From Phallusia fumigata (lineage: Eukaryota > Chordata > Ascidiacea > Phlebobranchia > Ascidiidae): a stretch of 56,941 nucleotides of DNA. The notes beneath the pieces are model-generated. The model saw nothing but the letters and a program-made list of their open reading frames with translations, made no database searches and had not been told where the DNA came from. The translations under genes were made by a program, and so were the position numbers. Position 1 is the stretch's first letter. Every line of letters begins with the position of its first letter. Shown here piece by piece: positions 42,538-52,802 of the stretch. The stretch lies in the NCBI GenBank assembly GCA_008931825.1, contig QXVZ01025507.1:1-56941 (forward strand). The letters are read 5' to 3'.

Positions 42538-44463
42538 ATGGGTTGTGGTCAATCCAAGGATGCAGTGAAAGCAATTCAGATGCAAGATGGAGAAGTGGTA
42601 AGAATAAAAAAGTCTTTGAAACGCTTTTTATAACATTTAAAATTCAACTTACTCAGTAAGGCCTGTGGTTTATTCAGAGAAACAAAAGTGCAAAGGCAAA
42701 GAAAATTAAAGTTGCCTCATCTGACCAGAGCGTAGCTGATGATTCAAATGCAGCTCACATTGGAAAATCAACTTCAGCCAAAAGTCGAGACAGTGGATAC
42801 CAAGAGGTAACTGTTACACCAACGACGATCTTCTTTGACTTAAAATAAGTTTACAGTATTAAACATCTTATGAACTGTTTGAAGGATTATGGAAGAAATG
42901 GTATTGATGACATAATTACAGAAGAATCTGATCCAAACAGAATAAAAGACGTCGAATCCTTGTCTCGACCTAAAACACCAAGTAAGGGCTCAAACTACCC
43001 GGGAACACAATTTATAAAATGCAATGATTTAGTTGTGGTGTATTTCTTAATCCAGACTTTGAACTAGTAGGCACACAGTTTAATCCAAAAAGTGCTGGAA
43101 GGGAGAGAATGAGATCTAGAGCGATACTACAAGAACTAGAAGCAGAAGGTTTAATATCAGGTAAACAAGACAAAAGACTTATCATGTTGTTATAACTTTT
43201 TTAAAAACATTAGACTAAACTTTCATGCAAAAAAGATTCCAAACACTGTCTTTAAATTCCTTTGGATATTTCAGAAGAAACTTGTCATAAAACAGATGAT
43301 TTTTTTGTGCAACAAAAACCCAATCGTCAAATCAATTATCACATTACAGGTTCAAAAGTTGAGAAGGGTGGCACTGCATTTGACGTTAGTGTGGGTCCGC
43401 TACAGCCTCTGGAACCTTTAGCCCCAATTCGACGACCCCCACCAAGACTTGAGCGGATGAAGAGTGAAAAAAAGATTTTAACCAAAGCAGATTTGGAGAA
43501 GAAAATGCAGGAAGCTGACGAGAGAAGAATGGTAGGCACTTTTGGCTTTGGATAACATTGCTGTCAAATACAGTGGCTTTCATTATTGCATAGATCCTTA
43601 AATTATGGAACCTAAGACAATTTTTGATAGAGCAACATCATTTCCTCAAGTTGTATTTAATGACAGAAATAGTGAAAATATCACAAACAAAAGTAAACTA
43701 AACAAAGTTGGAACTGTGAAATGTTCAGTCTGTGCAAACAAGCTTTATATTCTCAAATTAGCACATTCGTTCAACCCACTTTTGAGCACTAGCCTTTGTG
43801 CCTGAATCAACATGACCTTTCAGTGTTTACTTAAAATTTGAACAGACACAATGAACGTTGTTGTTGTTGGACATAAAAGCTATTGTCAAATACGATTCTT
43901 CCAAATGAGTTCATTAGAATAGCTTTCATTTTTAAATTAAATGAGCACAGATTTTATGACTGACCTGTGTAAACTGAAAGATTTTACAATTGTAGTTATA
44001 CAATCATGGTGTGTTTAGCAAACGATGGAGAGAAAAAAGAGCCGGCTTGCAATGCAAATTGCTAGGGATCAAGAAATTGCAAAGAAAATGCATAACACCA
44101 ATCGAGATGAGGTGAGATTTACTTTTTACTAAACCGCAGTATTTCCTGATTGTCCTTAATTACCAAGCACAAAATATCTTGGTCAACAGTTTTCATTTGT
44201 ACACAAAAATCGTATGCCTAAATTCATACCTTCCAATTTTAGACCGATTCTGCCGACAACGCAGATCACGTGATTCACCCCACCGGTGGTGGTGTGCCCG
44301 ATTATGGCCAGGGCGAGCACGCGAGCATGCCCGCAAGCAAAGCACATCCCCCGCGATCCTCGGTCTTTGAAACAGACAGCATGAGCAGTTTAGACGAGGT
44401 CGGCACGCCGCTAGGTGGCCGTGTAAGTTCGACAGACGACTTTTTCGGAGCCACCAGGCGCTC
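42538..44463 (+). CDS. STMND1: stathmin domain-containing protein 1-like, 3' end lost in gap
   Basis: Seven exons in consistent phase: 42538-42597, 42678-42806, 42885-42981, 43056-43160, 43275-43531, 44019-44111, 44243-44463, about 320 residues before the gap. It starts MGCGQSKD, an N-myristoylation (Gly2) and palmitoylation (Cys3) signal, so membrane attachment is expected. The middle holds ERMRSRAILQELEAEGLIS, and the C-terminal half FDVSVG, RRPPPRLERMKSEKKILTK, ADLEKKMQEADERRM and KSRLAMQIARDQEIAKKM, the stathmin-like tubulin-binding region with its charged helix. The order (acylated start, ILQEL segment, FDV, PP-RL, helix) matches STMND1. The last visible exon is GC-rich, Gly/Ser/Asp-rich and still open at the 'n' at 44464, so the end is missing. 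It is convergent with the syntaxin gene. Confidence 0.82.
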
Positions 44464-44464
44464 N

Positions 44465-47400
44465 CTGTGGCAAAGATATCATATTTTGTTTAAACTTTCC
44501 ATTAATCAACATTGTTTAGAAACAAAGAAATAAATCTATCACAACAATGTTTGTTGTTATTCTCACATAATGATTTAATTGTTTGTAATATTGATTGGTT
44601 TACAGCGCTTCCCAACCCGTGGGTGGAGAAGTTCTTTTTTGGGAGGGCGCAAACATTTTAAAATGTTCGTGTGGACATGTTAGTTGAAAAGTATAGTTTG
44701 TGTGAATGCACAGTTTAGGGTTTCTGTTATATTTTACCAATGCTAACTGTTAAAGCCATCTACATAAAAACAAAAGCATCTCACTCGATAGTAAGTCCCT
44801 CAATTATGATGTCACAACTGTTTTGTAACAGTCCTAAGATTTTGTTTTTGGATGAAATAATTGAGTTTTTGAGGCAAGTAATATGGAAATTTAAATATGC
44901 ATTAATAGTGCTTGTCTTCTGCCCTGAAAAAATGTTGGGTCTAGCACACATAAAGTACATTACATGTTGCAACAAAATTGTGATGTCAATTGCCAATGGT
45001 TCATAGTAAAACCCTTTAAGCAAATCATACAATGTCCTTTAATAAAGGTTGATATAGGACAACCCATGTAATGAACAAAAGGTCACCTCTAGCTGGCGTA
45101 TAGCAGTTTCACGTTCTTCTATTTCCTCCAGTTCTTCCACTGTCACTGCAGCTTGTTGCTGTTCTTGCATGGTTCTAAACAAAAACAGTTTTATGATGAT
45201 CTGTAATTTGTTTAATTATGTCCTTTTGTTTTCTTGTATTGACAGAGGGTTTGTTGGTGTGTAAGATACACACAAATTTCAACAAATATTTTTTGATACA
45301 GCTATAGTAGAAGTGTACATATAGCACAGCTGGTTTCCTGGTGCTTTGTAAGTGTAAAACAAACCTAACAAAAAATGTCTTTGGATTTATTGTGATTGCT
45401 TAACGCACATATAAGTAGGAGACAACACATCGCTCATACATCAGGATTTCTATGGTGGACAAAACCGCCTTGTGCATATATGAGCTCTCAATTACATATT
45501 CTGTTAAACTGATAGTTCAATCCACCGATTGTGTCCTGGTTGTTTTTGTGCTATATTGTGGTTTGATGTTGTGTTGCTATTTTTAGCNCTGTGGCAAAGA
45601 TAGCATATTTTGTTTAAACTTTCCATTAATCAACATAGTTTAGAAACAAAGAAATAAATCTGTCACAACAATGTTTGTTGTTATTCTCACATAATGATTT
45701 ACCTGTTTGTAATATTGGTTTGTTTACAGCGCTTCCCAACCCGTGGGTGGAGAAGTTCTTTTTTGGGGGGGTGCAAACATTTTAAAATGTTCATGTGGAA
45801 ATGTCAGTTGAAAAGTATAGTTTGTGTGAATGCACAGTTTAGGGTTTCTGTTATATTTTACCAATGCTAACTGTTAAAGCCATCTACATAAAAACAAAAG
45901 CATCACACTCGATAGTAAGTCCCTCAATTATGATGTCACAACTGTTTTGTAACAGTCCTAAGATTTTGTTTTTGGATGAAATAATTGAGTTTTTGAGGCA
46001 AGTAATATGGAAATTTAAATATGCATTAATAGTGCTTGTCTTCTGCCCTGAAAAAATGTTGGGTCTAGCACACATAAAGTACATTACATGTTGCAACAAA
46101 ATTGTGATGTCAATTGCCAATGGTTCATAGTAAAACCCTTTAAGCAAATCATACAATGTCCTTTAATAAAGGTTGATATAGGACAACCCATGTAATGAAC
46201 AAAAGGTCACCTCTAGCTGGCGTATAGCAGTTTCACGTTCTTCTATTTCCTCCAGTTCTTCCACTGTCACTGCAGCTTGTTGCTGTTCTTGCATGGTTCT
46301 AAACAAAAACAGTTTTATGATGATCTGTAATTTGTTTAATTATGTCCTTCTGTTTTCTTGTATTGACAGAGGGTTTGTTGGTGTGTAAGATACACACAAA
46401 TTTCAACAAATATTTTTTGATACAGCTATAGTAGAAGTGTACATATAGCACAGCTGGTTTCCTGGTGCTTTGTAAGTGTAAAACAAACCTAACAAAAAAT
46501 GTCTTTGGATTTATTGTGATTGCTTAACGCACATATAAGTAGGAGACAACACATCGCTCATACATCAGGATTTCTATGGTGGACAAAACCGCCTTGTGCA
46601 TATATGAGCTCTCAATTACATATTCTGTTAAACTGATAGTTCAATCCACCGATTGTGTCCTGGTTGTTTTTGTGCTATATTGTGGTTTGATGTTGTGTTG
46701 CTATTTTTAGCCTTGTGATGGTTTCAGAGCTTTTGTGTCGCCAAATACTTTCAACAAGCAAAATAAACTTAATCTAAAATACATGTGTTTAAAAGTAGCT
46801 AAAAAGCTCCAATACTACATGTATAAAAAATGATTAATAATTAGTATTCTGTTTAACATGTTTTGCGTTGCAGCAAGAAGTTATGTACTATTGACCTCAT
46901 CATACACAAAAATATGTGTAAAGTTTTGTGCCTAAATGACACAACTCAGTTTGTGCAATTTCAATGTGGTCACAACAAAAGAACAGCAAGATTTAATGTT
47001 GTAATGGCTAAACTTTCATTTGCACCTACCCTTGTATATTTACGAGAACATCACTGCCAGGGTCATGCTGGGCATTGCTTGCGGCCCTGACTTTTGCTAC
47101 ACATTCTTTTTCGGCAGTTGCTGCTTCTCTTTGTGCAGCTTGAAATGAATTCAACACATCACTGAAATCTCCCATCAGTCGTTCAGTCTGAGTCTTTCTA
47201 TGACGCTAGGCAACAAAATAAGGTAAGTTATAAAATAGAACCAAACCACATTTGTTGTGTTTACCTACTTAATATAGCACTGATACAGTCAAAGAACTAC
47301 TGTTTTGGACGGAAAATAAGCAACAAAATCTGCAAATCAGTACCAACCTGTTCAGATGTAGGGCCGACAGATGGAAGTGATTTTATGTCCTTCAAATGCT

Positions 47401-49085
47401 TACTGGTGTCTTTTGCAATTTGATTTGTGTAATGGTGTCGTTGGTGTCTAAAGGTAATAAATTTTAAATATCATGTCAACTTATGTCTATACACAAGTGG
47501 TATAAAGCCATTGCACATTTGATAGTGTTAAAAACCAGTTGAAAAAACTAGTTACTAAACAAATGTATACATTCAGTTAATACCACTCTAGTCAACCACT
47601 TGACAAAACAATACCGCAAAATGGTTTTGTTGCTGAAAGGCGGTGATGCACATACATACATGCAAACAAAATTGGTCATAAAAGTATAAATGCATTTTTA
47701 TTCAACACATAGCTCTAAACAATATGACAAAAAATGTTATTACTTACAGTCTCTCCCTTAAATCTGGAGTGTCCTGCATTGTTCCAAGCTGGTTTACCAT
47801 CCTTCTTATGTCATAAACTGCACAACACAAAAATGTCAAAAAAGGCAGTTGCATTTGATAAGTTTTGTACAGAGATAATTAAAATGTGTGAAATANTTTT
47901 TAGCCTTGTGATGGTTTCAGAGCTTTTGTGTCGCCAATTACTTTCAACAAGCAAAATAAACTTAATCTAAAATACATGTGTTTAAAAGTAGCTAAAAAGC
48001 TCCAATAGTACATGTATAAAAAATGATTACTAATTAGTATTCTGTTTAACATGTTTTGCGTTGCAGTAAGAAGTTATGTATTGACCTCATCATACACAAA
48101 AATATGTGTAAAGTTTTGTGCCTAAATGACACAACTCAGTTTGTGCAATTTCAATGTGGTCACAAAAAAAGAACAACAAGATTTAATGTTGTAATGGCTA
48201 AATTTTCATTTGCACCTACCCTTGTATATTTACAAGAACATCACTGCCAGGGTCATGCTGGGCATTGCTTGCGGCCCTGACTTTTGCTACACATTCTTTT
48301 TCGGCAGTTGCTGCTTCTCTTTGTGCAGCTTGAAATGAATTCAACACATCACTGAAATCTCCCATCAGTCGTTCAGTCTGAGTCTTTCTATGACGCTAGG
48401 CAACAAAATAAGGTAAGTTATAAAATAGCACCAAACCACATTTGTTGTGTTTACCTACTTAATATAGCACTGATACAGTCAAAGAACTACTGTTTTGGAC
48501 GGAAAATAAGCAACAAAATCTGCAAATCTGTACCAACCTGTTCAGATGTAGGGCCGACAGATGGAAGTGATTTTATGTCCTTCAAATGCTTACTGGTGTC
48601 TTTTGCAATTTGATTTGTGTAATGGTGTCGTTGGTGTCTAAAGGTAATAAATTTTAAATATCATGTCAACTTATGTCTATACACAAGTGGTATAAAGCCA
48701 TTGCACATTTGATAGTGTTAAAAACCAGTTGAAAAAACTAGTTACTAAACAAATGTATACATTCAGTTAATACCACTCTAGTCAACCACTTGACAAAACA
48801 ATACCGCAAAATGGTTTTGTTGCTGAAAGGCGGTGATGCACATACATACATGCAAACAAAATTGGTCATAAAAGTATAAATGCATTTTTATTCAACACAT
48901 AGCTCTAAACAATATGACAAAAAATGTTATTACTTACAGTCTCTCCCTTAAATCTGGAGTGTCCTGCATTGTTCCAAGCTGGTTTACCATCCTTCTTATG
49001 TCATAAACTGCACAACACAAAAATGTCAAAAAAGGCAGTTGCATTTGATAAGTTTTGTACAGAGATAATTAAAATGTGTGAAATA
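44465..49085. repeat. redundant haplotype contig across the syntaxin gene
   Basis: Contig 45589-47895 equals contig 44465-45587 (about 1.12 kb) followed by the start of contig 47897 onward (46704-47895 against 47897-49085, about 1.19 kb). The outer contigs overlap each other by only about 8 bases. The middle contig adds no unique sequence; it is the other haplotype spanning their join. Exons 2, 3, 4 and 5 of the syntaxin gene each appear twice as a result. Confidence 0.88.
44608..44660. repeat. hAT-like terminus (second copy at about 45730)
   Basis: cagcgcttcccaacccgtgg followed by gtggagaagttc resembles the left end of hAT-type elements. The copy near 45730 is allelic. No matching right end was identified. 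Confidence 0.3.
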
Positions 49086-49358
49086 TGGAAATATGAAACT
49101 GAAGACTTGTCAACGCATGTGTAACTGGTTTATTGCTATAAAGTTAGGATAATAACAACCATTAAACGATACCCAGTGAAGCAGACAATACAATCACTCA
49201 CCATTCTGTGTGATTTTTTGAATGTTTGAACCCACAAGTTGTGTAAGTCTCGTATAGTCAGCATGACCATTGTTTTGGTATGAGTTGCTGTTTCCATAAA
49301 AGTTTCCATCATCATTGTAACCCCCAGATCCTGTGAGATCACCCTGACCGTATGGCAT
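45087..49358 (-). CDS. syntaxin-7/12-like t-SNARE, 3' exons missing
   Basis: Minus-strand gene: exon 1 49358-49202; exon 2 49007-48938; exon 3 48637-48538; exon 4 48395-48220; exon 5 45174-45087. Phases are consistent and give 197 residues. Allelic duplicates are exon 2 47817-47748, exon 3 47447-47348, exon 4 47205-47030 and exon 5 46298-46211; exon 4 differs by a silent CTC/CTT. The protein is an endosomal Qa-SNARE for late endosome and lysosome fusion. N-terminus MPYGQGDLTGSGGYNDD, then VGSNIQKITQNV, YDIRRMVNQLGTMQDTPDL, HHYTNQIAKDTSKHLKDI and FSDVLNSFQAAQREAA (Habc three-helix domain, about residues 40-150). Exon 5 opens the SNARE helix, EELEEIEERETAIRQLE. The rest of the SNARE motif and the membrane anchor are absent from 44465-45086 and must lie in the gap. 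Resemblance is to syntaxin 7/12, not to plasma-membrane syntaxins. Confidence 0.88.
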
Positions 49359-50590
49359 CTTCTTGCTTTAAGGAATCAAGTTTTCCAGATGTTGTTGATA
49401 TTGTAATAATCAGCTTTGTAATCAAGTGATTTTATTGTTTGATACAGTACTGCGAAAAAGCAAACCAAATATTCAATGAACTCAATGACTACCACAGTAT
49501 CATTATACTTTGTTGCCAGCGAGACCCTGCATCAGCTCAACTGTGAACATGTTTTTTGTACAAACAGTTGTTTCTAAATACATTTTCCCAAACTTTCTTT
49601 TGGAATAAAATTATTTTTGAAAACTATGAATTACTAGAAAATTTGCCTAAATTAACCTACAAAAAAACTACAAAAAATGGCAGATATCTCACGAAAAGTT
49701 TATGGGTGTTTAATAGCCTCTGAACTCCTTTTTTTAAACAATTTAAAAAAAAAATTTATATTGCTCATTTTTGACATTATGTTTTGATATTCATAATTTT
49801 CAATTGTAATACATGTTTAGTATTTAATCACTTTTTGTCAATTCTTGTACTGAATTAAGACCCTCCTGGGTTTAAAATGGAGAGACAAAGTTTAAAGCAG
49901 GTGCACTTACAATCAACATGGTATTACTCCGACATTTTTAAATGCACCTAAGGGTTTTGGTGATATGTAAAGAAATAAGATTATACAATAAGAAAAACTA
50001 ATCTTTAAAGGAGAGCATATGCCCTGGGCCCTGGGTCATTTATTATACCTTTTGAGTTTGACCTGTCCAGGAAAATTATTATTGTACTGAACCCTCAAAA
50101 ACATTAACACGACCCAGGGTGATGTAGTAATCTTACAAGATAACTGCAAATACTTAGCTTGTCTAACTGATCAATTGCTTACATTAGGTATAATACCCAT
50201 TTTTACCAACTATTTTCCTTGAAAACATCTCATGAAAGGTTTTCTTATAACACACGCTGTTTAAATAGACTAACAAAGTAGTAAACATATCGACAACATA
50301 ATCAATGAACAGTTAACTCAACTGTTCAATATATTGTTCACGACTTCATTGTGTCAAAAGTGTTAAAACCAAAATTAAACTACATAGGGCGTATCAAATT
50401 TTTGTCACATTACCAATTTCTTGTGCACAAACTAAATACTCTACCCAATACCTCTCTTTTTAATATTTTTCACTTTCTGTTAAACATAATTTGCTAAAGC
50501 CGTGTAATTATTTGTTAACTAAAACTTATTTTTTTATAAAATTAACAATCAATTTACTTTTGTTACGCCAGACAGAATGATATCATCATT
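49359..50590. other. intergenic region upstream of the syntaxin gene
   Basis: AT-rich with long T and A runs near 49620-49860. No coding exon or mobile element was recognised. It presumably contains the syntaxin promoter on the minus strand. Confidence 0.45.
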
Positions 50591-50660
50591 CACGTGATCA
50601 CATGACGCAGAGTTTGTTTGTGATTTCTATATATCAACAAACCCCGCAAACAGTTTCAGT
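50591..50660 (+). promoter_or_regulatory. TATA/Inr core promoter with an E-box
   Basis: cacgtg E-box at 50591-50596, tatatat at 50628-50634 and initiator tcagt at 50656-50660. The spacing from TATA to the initiator A is about 30 bases. This arrangement is close to textbook and directs transcription to the right. Confidence 0.5.
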
Positions 50661-50722
50661 TCGCTTTTAGTTTGAAACAACGCCGTACAAAACCACAGCC
50701 TATACTTGTGTATCATTAAAGA

Positions 50723-51103
50723 ATGAAAATACGAACAACAATTTATGTCGCAAAAGCCTTGCTTAGCATCTACATCAGTGTTTCAAAACCTTATTTCTTG
50801 TACCCGGCCCCTGAACAGCTAGGTAATTTGAATTTAAATGCCTTCCCTAAAAAACAAAGAATAAGAAACTCGCTTAATCAGCATGCAAGTAGAAACCAAA
50901 AAGCTAATATCTGGAAACATTTAACATAATTAAGCGCCCTTGAATCGCTAATTTGTTCTCCATTGCGTCCCTGATGATAGCAAACGCCACCAGGGGGCGC
51001 TGGGACCCACGATGAAAAAAATTGTCTTCACTCTACAGTACACGAACAACCCGACCACAAGGGTCGTTGCGGAGCTTGGTTAAGAATCATGGAATGTATT
51101 TAG
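50723..51103 (+). CDS. candidate small secreted peptide gene
   Basis: An ATG at 50723, about 65 bases after a predicted start site, opens MKIRTTIYVAKALLSIYISV, a short basic start plus hydrophobic run like a signal peptide, then SKPYFLYPAPEQL. Unspliced, the frame goes on through AFPKKQR (dibasic) to TAA at 50929, 68 residues. Alternatively a donor at 50823 (gtaatt) joins an acceptor cactctacag, exon 51039-51103, in phase, adding HEQPDHKGRCGAWLRIMECI (two Cys) and TAG, 54 residues. aataaa lies at about 51252. No family was recognised; a neuropeptide or peptide-hormone precursor is one possibility, a chance ORF another. Confidence 0.3.
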
Positions 51104-52802
51104 CAAAGTCCGAAAAATCATACGGATCTTCAAAATCAAGACATTTAATTTGTCCAACTATGATAAACATTACATCCTATCAAACTATGAAAGTAGGAGT
51201 TTTACCCGCAGTTTAAAGACAGGGGATCAGTTTAATTGGCTACGGACAAGAATAATAAATATAGCGTTAGCATTATCATCTAGTCAGTCGTGTAAAGTGA
51301 CAGAACAAATAAGTACAAAAAACTGAATGGCAGCTTACAGGAGCCCATGTGACGAAAAAACTTTGGTGCTGTTGTCAATATCACTTGTGTTAATCTGAAT
51401 TGGTTTATGAAGAAACTAATTTGTTTTTTCTACCCATAAACACAAACCAAGTTACACCTTAAAAAAATCCACGGGCACAGCTCAGAAACCGCGAAGTCAC
51501 ACTCGCATTTCCCGTGAGTAGGACCAATTTCCCGGGAAGGAGCTTCCCCATTTCCCCCCTATTCCCACCATGCTCGCAGGTATTTAAATTTGTTGACATT
51601 CGCGTGCGCGCCGATACAGAAAGGGCCAAAAGTTGTTTTATGTCCTATTCTGAGACGAGGTCGCGCGTTTCGAGAAAGACAATGCCAGTCGTGTATGGCA
51701 GCGTATTCCGAGACGATCGCCACAATAGGTGTTTGGTGCGACATTGCGCTACCAAGTTTCGGAAGGGTATTGGGCTTTTGGTGTCTAGCGACCGAACCAA
51801 GAGCATTGTGCACAGGGGAGAGCGGGACGGTTATTGTAACGACGGACGCGCGAATATTGCGAATTGTTGCCACGCGGTTTTCACATTAGACATTGAAAGG
51901 CGAAAGCGTTGTGATAGTTATGAGGACTAAAACAACATAAGGAGTTGTCGGTCAAAGTCGTGAGAGATTGGAGAGTGGTGGTTTCGTCGCTCAGCTGTAT
52001 CTATGTTCTGGTTTGTTTACGATTAAATGTTAGGATGGGTTGCGTTGCAAGGAGTAATGTTTGGTAAGCAGTGGTGTGCCTGCATAGCACGCTGTTTACA
52101 CTGCGGCGTTTCGCGCATAGCGTCAAGTTTGCCTTTCTAAATTGTTTTTGTGCAACAAACTCGTTTTTGTAACCGGATCAAAACTTAATTCAGCTTTATC
52201 TCATGCAAAACTGGTCCCCCTCGTAGGAATGCATGCTGTGCAACAGAAAACAAACGCCTGTTGTTGAGATATTAGCTTGCTGGTGTTGTTGCGACCCTTA
52301 CGATGCGATGATCGATGTTGCCCTGTCTGCGTGTTTGTTTAGTCTTCCAACGCTACTCATGTCTCATTGTAAGGGTCTCCACTCGTAGATTCCAGGCCGG
52401 TCAAAATTAGTGAAACACGTTAAAGCGGCGAAACGCCAAGAACACGACTCGTCTCGACGCGCCCGAACGTAGGCGCTGTGCAAACTTACACAAGAAGTCG
52501 TAAAAAGGATCAAAGTGCAGAAGCAGGCAGTTTGGAAAAAGTTTAGTTTTGCATGTGACGCTACAGATATATTAGTTTTCGCATAAACAGGTAATTGTTT
52601 TAAGTACAGGTAAAGGAGTAAAAACACGTTGCTGAACAGAGCCACGTGATCGTGCAGCAAAGTTTATGCTCCGTTTGGGACAAGGCGTAGTACACTTTGG
52701 GAGGAAACATTTTCTATATTAACGACTATTATAGTATATCATGGAGTAATATATTTTCCCTAGTTATGCAGCGTTAAATTACAGCCAACATCCATTTTTC
52801 AG
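51104..52802. other. CpG-rich 5' region of the TTLL11-like gene
   Basis: 51480-52480 is markedly CpG-rich compared with its flanks. ORFs are open on both strands (51514-51930 +, 51559-51873 -), as expected from composition alone, with no motif. It is probably promoter and 5' untranslated sequence for the gene starting at 52803, which opens directly after a ttttcag acceptor. Confidence 0.4.

Noticed and set aside
44740..46130. Two identical 88-codon ORFs (44740-45006 and 45864-46130)
   Set aside because: They lie in duplicated allelic sequence in a syntaxin intron or 3' flank, with no motif; identity comes from the assembly.
51514..51930. 138-codon ORF upstream of TTLL11
   Set aside because: Open frames occur on both strands here because of CpG-rich composition; no domain or splice context.
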